Shown here: positions 6,244-14,574 of the stretch, one piece after another | How the letters are laid out: each line of letters opens with the position of its first letter | Numbering within the stretch: the stretch's first letter is position 1 | Origin: a virus | Length of the DNA: 27,666 nucleotides | Strand: one strand, 5' to 3' | Virus record (IMG/VR): IMGVR_UViG_3300048672_000071 | Coordinates: 1 to 27,666 of that record | The notes under the pieces: model-generated | Seen by the model: the letters and a program-made list of their open reading frames with translations, nothing else | Told to the model about the DNA's origin: nothing | Databases searched by the model: none | Translations under genes and position numbers: made by a program

Positions 6244-7869
6244 CTATGCTAACTGACTAAAATCTTGAATCGAAATTGTGGTCGCTTCATAACCGTTTGT
6301 ACCGTCACCAACTAATGCGGTGAAAGGAACGCTCATTACGATAGATTCCGCATCGTCTTTCGTTGCACCACCTGTTTTAATACGCGGCATTACGAATGAC
6401 ATAAACGAGTTGTTCACACTGTTATCGCCGTTTTCTGTGAATACCGCCATGATAGACGCTTCGTCTTCGTTCAAGAACATATCGCGGAAGGTGGTATCAG
6501 TGAAGTAAATACTCATGTTACCACTTACTTGAATCTTACCCAAAGATACGTCAGGTGAGCTTGTAGAGCCGATTACTTTTAATGTTTGACCGTTACCATT
6601 GATAGTAATATCAAATGAGGTAATCAAGCCTACTTTAGTGACTGTACCACCTGTTTTCTTATCACGAATGTAAATAGAGCCTACTGCTGCCGAGTAGATA
6701 GAATCAATACCTGAATCTAACGGAACGTCACCTGTAATTTGTTGCAACATTGACGATGTTTTAACCCAAGTTAAAGGATTTCCAGCTAAGTCAGTTGTAA
6801 TTTCACTTGGTGATTTAGCAGCAGTACCCATAAATGTGAAGTCACAAGTAGCAATACCAGATGACGGCATTTTAATCGCGCCTTGTGTACAACGAACACC
6901 TTTAAATAACTCTGATACAGGGTAGTTATTTGCAGCCGCATCAGAAATATCTTTGTAGTAATGCTCAAAGGTAAATGATTTTTTAATGTGATTTGTTAAT
7001 GGAATCCATGATTTTTTACCTAATACTTCAATCACACCTGTTGCACCAGCTACCGCTACAGCCGTAAATGTTTCAGGGTTTGTTGCAGCCGTTAATAACA
7101 ATTGACGTGCAACGGTGTCCTTATTCAACACAATAACAGGCTTACCATTCCAGTTAGCATCAAACGCTTTAAACATAATGATGTCGCCTGTTTTGACTTT
7201 AGCAAACTCAGCGTTATCACCTGCGTTCCAAGTCAATGTACCACCTGCTAATAGGTTAGCCACACCAGCGATAGAATTAACCGTGATCGCCATATTTGCA
7301 GCAGCCGTAATCGGAGCAGTTGTTTCAAACTCTTTACGCAACAATGCGCCGATAAAGTCATTGTAAGTATAAGATGACAACTCACCTGAAATTGTACCGT
7401 CAACTGTATTTGCACCTGTACGTTGGTCAGCAATCTGTTGGTCAGAACGAATTTCGTTTGAACTGTAAGTTTCTTTTTTCAAATCTAAGTTTGAACTTAC
7501 ACGACGAAGTGTGCGTGGAATGTACGTTTTAACTGACGCATAAGTCAACGAACCTACAGTCATAGTCGTTACATCAGCTTGTAATGCTCGGTCTAAAATC
7601 AATGTTACTGTTGAACGAGCAGCAGACGTAATCGCTGTTACCGTGTAGTACGTTGCTGTACCGATAATAATTTTAGTTCCTTTCGGAAATTCTGTGGTGG
7701 TATTGGTAAAGTTTAAAACTAATTCATCTTCACCTTTCGTACCTACGGCACTGGTATATGAACCAGGTTGAGTAAGTGTAGCTGCTGTTTCAGCTTGCAT
7801 CACACCTAATGCTGATTCAGGATAATAGATAAGCTGTTTGAAAATGTTACTTGCAATTAAATTTGCCAT
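6244..7869 (-). CDS. tail tube protein
   Basis: 541 aa; ATG at 7869 with AAGGAGAT 7 nt upstream. The segment around residues 116-175 (YIPRTLRRVSSNLDL..., then SNEIRSDQQIADQRTGANTV and GTISGELSSYTYNDFIGALL) matches the tail tube family Phage_tube_2 as I know it. The rest is a beta-rich, Thr/Ala/Gly-rich chain typical of tail tubes; the C-terminal part (for example SFDITINGNGQTLKVIGSTS and GKIQVSGNMSIYFTD) also fits. Tube proteins stack in hexameric rings around the tape measure protein. It follows the tail terminator gene by 19 nt and has a strong terminator. At 541 aa it is longer than many siphophage tube proteins, so extra domains are likely on the tube surface. Its last codons appear again beyond the HNH gene at 5552-5572. 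Confidence 0.85.
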   Translation of the reverse strand: MANLIASNIFKQLIYYPESALGVMQAETAATLTQPGSYTSAVGTKGEDELVLNFTNTTTEFPKGTKIIIGTATYYTVTAITSAARSTVTLILDRALQADVTTMTVGSLTYASVKTYIPRTLRRVSSNLDLKKETYSSNEIRSDQQIADQRTGANTVDGTISGELSSYTYNDFIGALLRKEFETTAPITAAANMAITVNSIAGVANLLAGGTLTWNAGDNAEFAKVKTGDIIMFKAFDANWNGKPVIVLNKDTVARQLLLTAATNPETFTAVAVAGATGVIEVLGKKSWIPLTNHIKKSFTFEHYYKDISDAAANNYPVSELFKGVRCTQGAIKMPSSGIATCDFTFMGTAAKSPSEITTDLAGNPLTWVKTSSMLQQITGDVPLDSGIDSIYSAAVGSIYIRDKKTGGTVTKVGLITSFDITINGNGQTLKVIGSTSSPDVSLGKIQVSGNMSIYFTDTTFRDMFLNEDEASIMAVFTENGDNSVNNSFMSFVMPRIKTGGATKDDAESIVMSVPFTALVGDGTNGYEATTISIQDFSQLA

Positions 7870-7888
7870 TTGGTAATCTCCTTCTTAA

Positions 7889-8296
7889 TTAAGAATGTAT
7901 ATCTGAATAAAAATATATTTTTACAACGGTCACAAATCGGTCTAGTTCATTAGGCATGACACGAATGTAGGGTGTTTTATCCGAAACGACACGGATATTA
8001 TCTTTATAAAAAACGCTACTACGTCTAAATAAAGTTGCAATTTTTTCTGCCTGTACTGCACTTGCTATAGTTCCCGCTAACAGTGGATAACGAAGGGTCA
8101 CTTGGAATATCCCACGTTCACGATGAAATGAATCGCATACTGTTGGGTTTTCAGGTGTATTCATAATCAAGTATGCAGATTGATACGGAACATTTGCTTT
8201 AGGTGAATAAGGTAAATTCTCGTACTGTGTATCAATACTAGGTACAATTGATGCTAATGCGGTTTCTAATGCTTGTCGAATTTTAATCACGCTCAT
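7889..8296 (-). CDS. tail terminator / tail completion protein (DUF4128-like)
   Basis: 135 aa; ATG at 8296 overlaps the end of the previous gene by 4 nt (ATGA), so translation is probably coupled. The sequence MSVIKIRQALETALASIVPS starts with the usual helix. The middle has the pattern RGIFQVTLRYPLLAGTIASA followed by EKIATLFRR, which recalls DUF4128 / lambda gpU-like tail terminators (inhibitor-like start, strand-rich core, then a helix before IATLF). Tail terminators cap the finished tail tube and join it to the head. The place between the HK97 gp10-like gene and the tail tube gene is the expected one. The family assignment rests on motif memory and order. Confidence 0.78.
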   Translation of the reverse strand: MSVIKIRQALETALASIVPSIDTQYENLPYSPKANVPYQSAYLIMNTPENPTVCDSFHRERGIFQVTLRYPLLAGTIASAVQAEKIATLFRRSSVFYKDNIRVVSDKTPYIRVMPNELDRFVTVVKIYFYSDIHS

Positions 8297-8835
8297 TTAA
8301 GTACCTGTTTCTTAGCGCGTTCTAATGCTAATGGAATGTTCTGAGTTGTTAATGATGCAACAGCATAAGGTGTTCCTGGTGTATATCCTTCAGTCGATGA
8401 TTGAGGATTATGAATTGCCCAACCGTACTCAATTTCCTCTGCATAGGGGACATTATTAGCAAAATAATGGGTCGTATTTAATACTGACTTTGATTCGTTT
8501 ATTTCTTTTTCTAATTTAGCGAATGTAGGTGAGCCTTTACCCTTAGCGTTAGTTCCATCGCGTTCATCTAAAATATCTGTTTTTGGTGAGTGTTGACTAT
8601 ATTGCCAATTTGCCTTGTATTCACCTGGTTCATAGTTTTGTGGAACAGAACCTACACCACCTGACTTACCTTCTTTTGGATTACGAATTCTAGCCCATTC
8701 TTCAGGATGACCAATCGGTGATAAATATGTTAATTCTTCAGCCACATTAACGAGAGTCTGTCTAACAACTTCTTCCGCCTTCTTCATAGCGATTGCATTG
8801 GCTTGTTGAATTAGTAACTGTGCGTTAAATTTCAT
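8293..8835 (-). CDS. HK97 gp10-like head-tail / neck protein
   Basis: 180 aa from the ATG at 8835, which overlaps the upstream stop as ATGA and has GAGGGG 5 nt upstream; a longer frame reaches 8862 but lacks support. The protein begins MKFNAQLLIQQANAIAMKKA. It contains the usual hallmark of this family, a basic N-terminal helix, then LSPIGHPEEW and YEPGEYKANWQYS, corresponding to the 'P-x-G...R/K-x-x-W' region, and near the end HYFANNVPYAEEIEYGWAIH (the N-x-x-x-Y-A-x-x-x-E-x-G motif). Gp10-like proteins sit at the head-tail joint. The gene lies within a run of overlapping connector genes. Confidence 0.85.
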   Translation of the reverse strand: MKFNAQLLIQQANAIAMKKAEEVVRQTLVNVAEELTYLSPIGHPEEWARIRNPKEGKSGGVGSVPQNYEPGEYKANWQYSQHSPKTDILDERDGTNAKGKGSPTFAKLEKEINESKSVLNTTHYFANNVPYAEEIEYGWAIHNPQSSTEGYTPGTPYAVASLTTQNIPLALERAKKQVLK

Positions 8836-9191
8836 ACAACCCCTCGCAAACTTAATTCCCATAATAAGTTAGTACCAGCAGGATTTGTTTGCTTAATTTT
8901 AGTGATAACGTATTCTGTACCTTGAACAACCACAGTTGAATTCAAGTCTATGGTTAAAAGTCCGACTGGTGTTATCAATAGTTGTTTATCACCTCTTACA
9001 ATTGTTGTACCATTAACATCTTTTTCACCGTAATCGAATATCACCCCATACGTTATAAAGTCAGTAACCGTATTGATTATTTCTGATGTTTCAGGGTCAT
9101 ATGTCCCTTGATTTACTGTTTTAATTGTGATAGATTGACCGAACTCTTTAACAATTTCATCTGATGTAACCACTAAATCATCCCAATTCAT
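8832..9191 (-). CDS. head closure / head-tail joining protein
   Basis: 119 aa. ATG at 9191 overlaps the stop of the previous gene by 4 nt (ATGA). The sequence is strand-rich: GQSITIKTVNQGTYDPETSE, then TYGVIFDYGEKDVNGTTIVR, KQLLITPVGLL and ITKIKQTNPAGTNLLWELSL. This pattern, where an acidic turn (YDPETSE) is followed by a short beta barrel ending in a conserved tryptophan, is typical of small head closure proteins (SPP1 gp16-like) of siphophages. These proteins seal the connector after DNA packaging. The position, between the DnaT-like connector and the gp10-like protein, fits. I saw no exact family signature, so the role rests mainly on order. Confidence 0.75.
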   Translation of the reverse strand: MNWDDLVVTSDEIVKEFGQSITIKTVNQGTYDPETSEIINTVTDFITYGVIFDYGEKDVNGTTIVRGDKQLLITPVGLLTIDLNSTVVVQGTEYVITKIKQTNPAGTNLLWELSLRGVV

Positions 9192-9739
9192 CGGATAGCC
9201 TGTTTAGATACGGGTTTTAAATAAGGTTTTAATAACATATCCGCCGCAGGGAAGGTATTATATGTTACGGGTTGTCGTGAATTAGCTGAGTAATTAGTTT
9301 CTTTTTCGATTTGACCTATCTTAACTCGCTGCGATACCATCGAATCTGATTTAGAATCATTGACTAGCTCACCTACAGATGCACGTTTAGCGTATTCACA
9401 AATAGCACGTTTAATGATAACAGGTGTGGTATACCCAATAATTAAAAGAGGGTTGATTAAATCATAAATCGGTTCGCCGTAAGGAACATATAATTGATTT
9501 TGCCTAGGAAATGACAATGCTTGAGGATTATCTGGGAATAGAGTTGAACCTAATAATTGATATGACCAACGCATTTCAAAATAATCAGTCGCTTTAATTA
9601 ACGACGATTGTTTAAGAAGTCCTGATAAATTAGCCCAAGCTGAGTAGGCGCGTTCTGAAAAATAAGTATCAGCAAAAGCAACTTCAACTAAGCTATTTGA
9701 ATCTACTTTCCCTGTCCCATCTTCATATACAAACGCCAT
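9188..9739 (-). CDS. head-tail connector / adaptor protein (DnaT-like)
   Basis: 183 aa from the ATG at 9739, which has AGGAG 7 nt upstream; a TTG two codons earlier is too close to that site. Features seen are GKVDSNSLVEVAFADTYFSE near the N-terminus, then WANLSGLLKQSSLIKATDYF, then LSFPRQNQLYV and VPYGEPIYD, and TPVIIKRAICEYAKRA. This order (V-A-D-x-Y-x-x-x-R, L-I-x-A-T-x-Y, PR/FPR, P-x-x-I-K-x-A-x-x-E-x-A) is that of phage proteins often annotated as DnaT-like or gp6-like head-tail connectors. They form a ring below the portal. A promoter at 9768-9796 precedes it, and it starts the run of overlapping connector and tail genes. Confidence 0.82.
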   Translation of the reverse strand: MAFVYEDGTGKVDSNSLVEVAFADTYFSERAYSAWANLSGLLKQSSLIKATDYFEMRWSYQLLGSTLFPDNPQALSFPRQNQLYVPYGEPIYDLINPLLIIGYTTPVIIKRAICEYAKRASVGELVNDSKSDSMVSQRVKIGQIEKETNYSANSRQPVTYNTFPAADMLLKPYLKPVSKQAIR

Positions 9740-9767
9740 TATCAAACTCCTATCATTTTGTCAACAC

Positions 9768-9796
9768 ATATTACACTTTTTTTACCGTTTTGTCAA
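9768..9796 (-). promoter_or_regulatory. sigma70-type promoter for the connector and tail genes
   Basis: Minus strand TTGACA (9796-9791), 17 nt, TAATAT (9773-9768), just after the stop codon of the structural gene at 9798. A further TTGACA lies inside the start region (9762-9757). Confidence 0.8.
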
Positions 9797-9797
9797 G

Positions 9798-10967
9798 TTA
9801 AAACAGTTTCAGATTAACGTGACCCGCCACACTTTGGTTAGCCGTTAATGCACGGTAAGCAAGTACATATTCATTCATCGTATTATCAATCCTGTTCTGC
9901 AACCATGTAGAATAATTCGTTGCAATAGTTTGTGATTCAGCAGAACCCGCAACAGGGATAGAAAAAATAACATCACCTAATGCCGTCACAGTTTGAGTAG
10001 TTGCGTCAGCCTGTTGAATTCGACTGATGTTAGAATACGTCAAGGGTGCAGATAAAGTAGGATTCTTTAATAGCATTAACGTGCCTGCATCAGCAGTTGA
10101 TGAATTAACAGTTCCTATATTTGAGATTTGTACAGCAACATCTCTGAACGCTGTTTGTTTTTTAATACCCTTCAATGCGTACACAGTCCCAACTACATTA
10201 GTTGCAATAAAAGCAGGGTTCATAATCGAGTAACTTTCACCGCTCTCGTTATTACTCCCTTCAGATGATACTTGTGAACACACAACGGTTAGTGAACCCG
10301 AACCTATAGTTGAGCGGATTTCATGTCGTATAGGTTGATTAGGACTTTTAATAAATGTACCTGTATTCACACCTGCGTGTTGGTAACTATGTGCTAATAC
10401 AAAGCCTTTATTTGGAACTTTAAGATAAAGTGTCAATTCCGTACCGCCTAACCATAAGAAGTCAAACATCGCTACTGTAAATTTAGACCAGTCATAGGCT
10501 GATAACTCAGTATAACCTGACCACGATGTATGTGGTATCTTAGCTATCAATGTACCGCTATTATAAATAACAAGATTGACTTCAGTCGAGCTGCTTTCTA
10601 AAAAGAAACCATCATAGATAGTGTCGTAAGGAGATGTAGCAGAACTACTAAAGTACCCACATCGTTTAGTCACACCAGATTCAGATTGGAAATTATCGAA
10701 TGTGATTTCAACTAATTGGGATTTACCGCTAAAATAAGGTAATGTTAAATTAGACTGTCTAACTTCCCATTGTCCCGATGTCACAGTTAATGTATTTTTA
10801 TTGTTTGCGAAACTATTAGTGCCTGTTCCTACAGTATGCCACAAGTTAAGATTATCTGAATTCAATGTCTTACCATCGAATAAAGATGTTATCTGTGACA
10901 TTCTAACTCGTCCACCTGCATCCATTGTCGCGTCAGGTAATCCGTCATACAGCATTACTCTACTCAT
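9798..10967 (-). CDS. virion structural protein, lectin-like fold
   Basis: 389 aa. ATG at 10967 overlaps the previous stop by 1 nt (TAATG). It begins MSRVMLYDGLPDATMDAGGR. Residues 28-110 (SLFDGKTLNSDNLNLWHTVG, ANNKNTLTVTSGQWEVRQSN, LPYFSGKSQLVEITFDNFQS, GVTKRCGYFSS) match a family of phage structural proteins that I know from fibre/decoration clusters. The middle region (DGFFLESSSTEVNLVIYNSG..., WSKFTVAMFDFLWLGGTELT...) looks like a concanavalin-like beta sandwich, which often binds sugars. The C-terminal part is Ser/Thr-rich. The place next to the fibre protein and the head genes suggests a head-fibre or head-decoration role; a receptor-binding role is possible. The exact role cannot be told from sequence. 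Confidence 0.7.
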   Translation of the reverse strand: MSRVMLYDGLPDATMDAGGRVRMSQITSLFDGKTLNSDNLNLWHTVGTGTNSFANNKNTLTVTSGQWEVRQSNLTLPYFSGKSQLVEITFDNFQSESGVTKRCGYFSSSATSPYDTIYDGFFLESSSTEVNLVIYNSGTLIAKIPHTSWSGYTELSAYDWSKFTVAMFDFLWLGGTELTLYLKVPNKGFVLAHSYQHAGVNTGTFIKSPNQPIRHEIRSTIGSGSLTVVCSQVSSEGSNNESGESYSIMNPAFIATNVVGTVYALKGIKKQTAFRDVAVQISNIGTVNSSTADAGTLMLLKNPTLSAPLTYSNISRIQQADATTQTVTALGDVIFSIPVAGSAESQTIATNYSTWLQNRIDNTMNEYVLAYRALTANQSVAGHVNLKLF

Positions 10968-12151
10968 TAGTTAATCCTTCTTAAATATGATACTACGCCA
11001 TATAATCCATTCACAGTTGTTATACTTCCGTCGAATGTTGCGAAATAGTTAGGGTTTGTATAGGTTATGGTAAGGTTGTTGTATAAATCAGCAGGGGCAT
11101 CAAACGTATTCGTTTCATAGACCATCGCCATATTCAACACTAAATTACCTTCTGGTTTATACGTTAATTGAATTTTATTATTTGAAATTAGTGTTTTATT
11201 TTCGGTAAATAATTCATAAGTTGATAGAACCTTATTCTTCCACAATTCTGTCGCTGAATCATATTGAATTATATCTTTGTCTTGTGGGGTAACTATCGCT
11301 AAATCATGGATTTCGTCTAATTCAAATCCATTTTGAATTTTAACTAAAATAGACCCTGTTGATGCGTGTTTTCTAACTACAACGCCGATATACACTAAAT
11401 GATTAGGTGCAGATGGATGATTTGCTACGCCATATACAAACCCACCTGAAACAGTAGGTGATAAATATACGGCATCACCTTCTAATGTGGCAGCAGATGT
11501 ATCTATGTCGGTCAATAATCCTTCTGTAATTACATAACCGTTATTGTTGTTTAGTATTTCACTTTGTGTTAAACCAAGTGTTTTAGACGACGTTAATTCA
11601 GAATCTGCTTTAGCTAAACCTACTGTAACCCGCTGTCCTTGTGAACCTGTCACATAAACAACACTTCCTTTCAGAATCGTCGCGCCTGATTGATTTGCCA
11701 CATATTGACGAGTAGTTTCTACAGGAGGAATCGGTGCATTCACAAATGATGTTCCGTTAAACTGAAGAATGTCGTTTGTTTGCACGGTGGTGATTACAAC
11801 ATCATTCAGATTATCTAATGATAGATTGTCACCGATTTCGTCCGTTGCGTTCACAAATGAAGTTCCATTGAACTTTAGAACTTGATTTAGTGTAGGAGTA
11901 GTAATAACTACGTCTGACAAACTGTCTAGCGATAAATTATCGCCAATTTCGTCAGGTGCATTGATATACTCTGTACCGTTATATTTAATCACATCGCCGA
12001 CTTGCGGATTCGTAATCGTTACATCTAATAGTTCATCTAATAGCGACACACCTGCTGAACCACCTGTTCCCACAGTAACCGCTATCACAGTTTCTACAAC
12101 AGGCGATACTGTAATGTTTTGTTCATTTACTGTTACGGTAATATCACTCAT
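10967..12151 (-). CDS. fibre-like structural protein with LDxLxDVxIT repeats
   Basis: 394 aa. ATG at 12151 overlaps the previous stop as ATGA. The N-terminal part contains three tandem repeats of about 37 residues starting near residues 37, 75 and 112: LDELLDVTITNPQVGDVIKY, LDSLSDVVITTPTLNQVLKF and LDNLNDVVITTVQTNDILQF, each followed by NGT-x-(Y/F)-(I/V)-N. A fourth, diverged copy (LDEIHDLAIVTPQDKDIIQY) lies near residue 282. Such repeats occur in trimeric phage fibres. Between them lies a domain TTRQYVANQSGATILKGSVV... up to VYIGVVVRKHASTGSILVKI, which is common in head-fibre proteins. It is part of the head region, after the capsid gene, so a head fibre is more likely than a tail fibre. The adhesion target is unknown. 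Confidence 0.75.
   Translation of the reverse strand: MSDITVTVNEQNITVSPVVETVIAVTVGTGGSAGVSLLDELLDVTITNPQVGDVIKYNGTEYINAPDEIGDNLSLDSLSDVVITTPTLNQVLKFNGTSFVNATDEIGDNLSLDNLNDVVITTVQTNDILQFNGTSFVNAPIPPVETTRQYVANQSGATILKGSVVYVTGSQGQRVTVGLAKADSELTSSKTLGLTQSEILNNNNGYVITEGLLTDIDTSAATLEGDAVYLSPTVSGGFVYGVANHPSAPNHLVYIGVVVRKHASTGSILVKIQNGFELDEIHDLAIVTPQDKDIIQYDSATELWKNKVLSTYELFTENKTLISNNKIQLTYKPEGNLVLNMAMVYETNTFDAPADLYNNLTITYTNPNYFATFDGSITTVNGLYGVVSYLRRIN
11700..12045 (-). repeat. in-gene tandem repeats (about 37 codons each, three units)
   Basis: The DNA encoding the three LDxLxDVxIT units of the fibre protein. Each unit shares the stretch coding for GDNLSLD between copies, and the repeats are similar at DNA level as well, which would permit unequal recombination and change of copy number. 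Confidence 0.7.
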
Positions 12152-12522
12152 AATGCTTTCGTCACTTCAGGAACTACGATTAACAAATCTTCAAAATCAA
12201 CAGGTGGTGGTAATAACGTAGTTATTTTAGTACCAACTGTTTGCTGAATGTCCCAGAAATACTTACCTTGCGGAATAACTTTAGTTAAAGCGGCTGGTAC
12301 AGATAGATAGCAAACACCGTTAGGAATATCGTCATTGGGATTATCACCCGCAGTTGTTGAAAACTGTAGTACCGCATTCAAGTCAGTTTCATCAAACGAC
12401 GATTTAACTGTGAAATAAAACTTGTACCCTGTAATATCTACAGGTAATGTGTTAATCGCAGTTACCGTTAATTTTAAGTTATAATCGTCACCTGCTCGCA
12501 TTGCCTGTAAGTATTTACTCAT
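12148..12522 (-). CDS. small structural protein, Ig-like (BppU N-terminus-like)
   Basis: 124 aa; ATG at 12522, with GAGGATT upstream, begins 1 nt after the preceding stop. The sequence starts MSKYLQAMRAGDDYNLKLTV and then has the pattern DITGYKFYFTVKSSFDETDL, followed by SVPAALTKVIPQGKYFWDIQ. In phages the order 'G-D-(T/D)-x-x-x-x-(V/L)-x-(V)-x-x-x-x-G-x-P-V-D-I/L-T-G-x-x-(I/F)-x-(F)-x-(V/L)-K' marks small beta-sandwich proteins near fibres and decoration proteins, similar to the N-terminal domain of lactococcal BppU. It is cotranscribed with the fibre gene and may anchor it. No membrane segment. Confidence in the fold is moderate; its role is inferred from the neighbourhood. Confidence 0.65.
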   Translation of the reverse strand: MSKYLQAMRAGDDYNLKLTVTAINTLPVDITGYKFYFTVKSSFDETDLNAVLQFSTTAGDNPNDDIPNGVCYLSVPAALTKVIPQGKYFWDIQQTVGTKITTLLPPPVDFEDLLIVVPEVTKAL

Positions 12523-12523
12523 T

Positions 12524-12856
12524 TTAATCCTCGTTACATACTAACATAGCAGTCACTGTTCCAGATACAGCCGTTACATCAACCAATACATTCTTAGCAG
12601 ACGTTACGGCATACTCGCCTGTAGCTGTCAATGTAGTCAATGTAATATCTTTAGCTGTATCGCCAAACGGGTTACTTTTAATCACCACAGTTGCTGTACC
12701 TGCTACATGAATACTAATTGTAGAATTAGCAGGAGCGAATAACGTATTACTTCTTGTTACGGCAGTAACACTGTGTTTGATAGTAGGTTTCAATACACCG
12801 TTTGACGATATATTATCTTCATAATATCCAAAGAAAGAGCTATTCATATCACTCAT
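12524..12856 (-). CDS. small structural protein, possible capsid decoration protein
   Basis: 110 aa; ATG at 12856 overlaps the previous stop by 1 nt (TAATG). A second ATG three codons later could also be used. The protein is Thr/Val/Ala-rich with strand-like alternation (STISIHVAGTATVVIKSNPF, ATGEYAVTSAKNVLVDVTAV, GTVTAMLVCNED) and no charged clusters or membrane segment. I do not recognise a specific family. Small beta-rich proteins encoded directly after the capsid gene are frequently decoration or fibre-base proteins, so a virion role is likely from context only. Confidence 0.65.
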   Translation of the reverse strand: MSDMNSSFFGYYEDNISSNGVLKPTIKHSVTAVTRSNTLFAPANSTISIHVAGTATVVIKSNPFGDTAKDITLTTLTATGEYAVTSAKNVLVDVTAVSGTVTAMLVCNED

Positions 12857-13392
12857 TATCGTTTCCGTTTATTCATACCCAAGAGTTCTTTAATCTCTTT
12901 CATCGACATACCTGACGATTCTAATTTCTTAATCTGCTCAGTTTTCATATCACGTTCACGTTGAGCCGATGCGATGTAATCAGCAATTACTTGAGCATTT
13001 AGTTCTGAATCCAACGGACGAACAATTTTACGTTCTGCTTCATTTAACTGATTTGCTTTTGCTGCAATCTGTTCTTCTAATGCTTTTTTAGCATCGTTTA
13101 ACTGTGCTAATTCATTGCGTAATACGTCAATTTCGTTACCTAAAATATCTTGATTAACTTCTACAACTTGTGTTTCAACAATTTCTTCTTCTTTATCTGC
13201 GCTTTCAGGCGCAACATAATCCACCACATTGCTTCGTGTTAATCCTAATGCTACTTTATTGATATTAGCGCGTGTTACTTTATCTAAACCTGTAACGGCT
13301 TTAACAGCGTCTAATGCAGGTAATCCGTCATCCGTCCATAATGAGTCGTCTGTCGGGTCTAATGTTTTTAATGTGTCTAATAAATTCTTCAT
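12856..13392 (-). CDS. structural-operon protein with central coiled coil
   Basis: 178 aa; ATG at 13392 with a weak site (GGAATCC). It begins MKNLLDTLKTLDPTDDSLWT, followed by DGLPALDAVKAVTGLDKVTR; this 'W-T-x-D-G-x-P' start is common in phage proteins encoded just after the major capsid protein. Residues about 80-120 (DVLRNELAQLNDAKKALEEQ) are a strong coiled coil, and the C-terminus is basic (LGMNKRKR). I do not know its function; roles in head completion or capsid assembly are possible. It follows the capsid gene's terminator (13418-13445), so it depends on read-through or on a promoter I cannot see. Confidence 0.72.
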   Translation of the reverse strand: MKNLLDTLKTLDPTDDSLWTDDGLPALDAVKAVTGLDKVTRANINKVALGLTRSNVVDYVAPESADKEEEIVETQVVEVNQDILGNEIDVLRNELAQLNDAKKALEEQIAAKANQLNEAERKIVRPLDSELNAQVIADYIASAQRERDMKTEQIKKLESSGMSMKEIKELLGMNKRKR

Positions 13393-13410
13393 ATTTTGGA
13401 TTCCGTAAAT

Positions 13411-13445
13411 TTAATAAAACTCCCTTTTATTTCTAAAAGGGAGTT
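13411..13445 (-). terminator. hairpin terminator after the major capsid gene
   Basis: AACTCCCTTTT (13418-13428) and AAAAGGGAGTT (13435-13445) form an 11-bp stem with a 6-nt loop. The minus strand continues TTATTAAATT. It probably acts as a partial terminator, keeping capsid mRNA in excess over the downstream genes. Confidence 0.8.
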
Positions 13446-13462
13446 CCTAGAATAACTAAATT

Positions 13463-14476
13463 TTAGTATTCGCGTGTCACTAAACGTGCAATTGGAATCT
13501 GCTTACGCTCAGGATAACCGCGCATCCAAGACGCTGCGTTAGCTAAAGTAGATACAGATGCACCGCCAACAGTAGCTGTACCAACATAACTTGTACCTGT
13601 AGGCGCGATAATCCATTCTGTACGACTATAAAGTGTTTCAACACCGCCACCATTACCTTTCGATGGGTCACGGAATACTTCAGTTGGGGTCTTAGGAGAA
13701 CCCATACCTAATTGGATTGCACCTGAGCCTAATACATAAGAATCAAACACACCTGCACTACGAGTAACCATGTCGTCAAATACAACACGCAAACCCATAA
13801 ATGTCGGGATTGTTAATTTGCCTTCTGAATCAGGTAAGAAATCAATCAAGTCGTTTTTCAACATTCGGTAATAAACAACTGAATGAACTAATAATGTGCT
13901 TAGGTTTTGACCGCTATCACCCATTGTAGCAATCGTATCAATCAATGCTTCAGTAGTGAAGTTAGTAGTACCTAATGTGAATGATGCACCTTTAACATCA
14001 ACTGTCATATCGTTGGCAACGTGTTCTGAACCTGTTGGAGCAGCCGCGTTGTCAGCAAACACACCTTGTAAAGTTGCAATAACGTGTGATTGTAAATCCC
14101 ATGCCCAATAATCAGATACACGACCTACGATGTTTTGCAATGGGTCTGAACCTGTAATATCCCCTGCTAAATCAGTAGATGTCCATGATTTGTTGCGTGA
14201 TAAACGGTGCTGGTTGATACTTCCAGCAGTGAACGGAGTAGCTGTAGAAGTAACAGCATCGTCATCGCTAGATACGTTTGAGTTTGAACGAAGTAAGTCT
14301 TTGTTGAACGGCATAGTAACTACGTTACCACCACCAACTAAGAAATCATCTAAGAAAGATGACCGTGCGATTGCACCTGATTGAATAAGTTTTGATTTAG
14401 TTTCCGTAGCAAGATTAACATACGGAGTGAACACTTGAGGTACGACTAATGCAGATAATAAGGTAGCTGTTGCCAT
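13463..14476 (-). CDS. major capsid protein
   Basis: 337 aa; ATG at 14476 with AAGGAA 7 nt upstream. The sequence shows a familiar capsid layout: N-terminal PQVFTPYVNLATETKSKLIQ, then GGGNVVTMPFNKDLL (the 'G-x-x-V-x-x-P' turn), a Ser/Asp-rich loop, DPLQNIVGRVSDYWAWDLQS..., the helix FTTEALIDTIATMGDSGQNL, then STLLVHSVVYYRMLKNDLID, and a near-terminal VETLYSRTEWIIAPTGTSYV. These match the HK97-fold coat proteins found with DUF4055 portals. No protease gene lies nearby and the protein has no large propeptide, so assembly probably uses the separate scaffold (15137-15916) rather than a fused delta domain. It has its own strong promoter and terminator, consistent with high expression. Confidence 0.93.
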   Translation of the reverse strand: MATATLLSALVVPQVFTPYVNLATETKSKLIQSGAIARSSFLDDFLVGGGNVVTMPFNKDLLRSNSNVSSDDDAVTSTATPFTAGSINQHRLSRNKSWTSTDLAGDITGSDPLQNIVGRVSDYWAWDLQSHVIATLQGVFADNAAAPTGSEHVANDMTVDVKGASFTLGTTNFTTEALIDTIATMGDSGQNLSTLLVHSVVYYRMLKNDLIDFLPDSEGKLTIPTFMGLRVVFDDMVTRSAGVFDSYVLGSGAIQLGMGSPKTPTEVFRDPSKGNGGGVETLYSRTEWIIAPTGTSYVGTATVGGASVSTLANAASWMRGYPERKQIPIARLVTREY

Positions 14477-14574
14477 GAATAATTCCTTTAAATAATTTTA
14501 TGATATTTTCACCTCACCCATGTGCAGAAAATGTTAAGTATTTGGTTAATTTACCCATGTAAATTGTACTGTAA

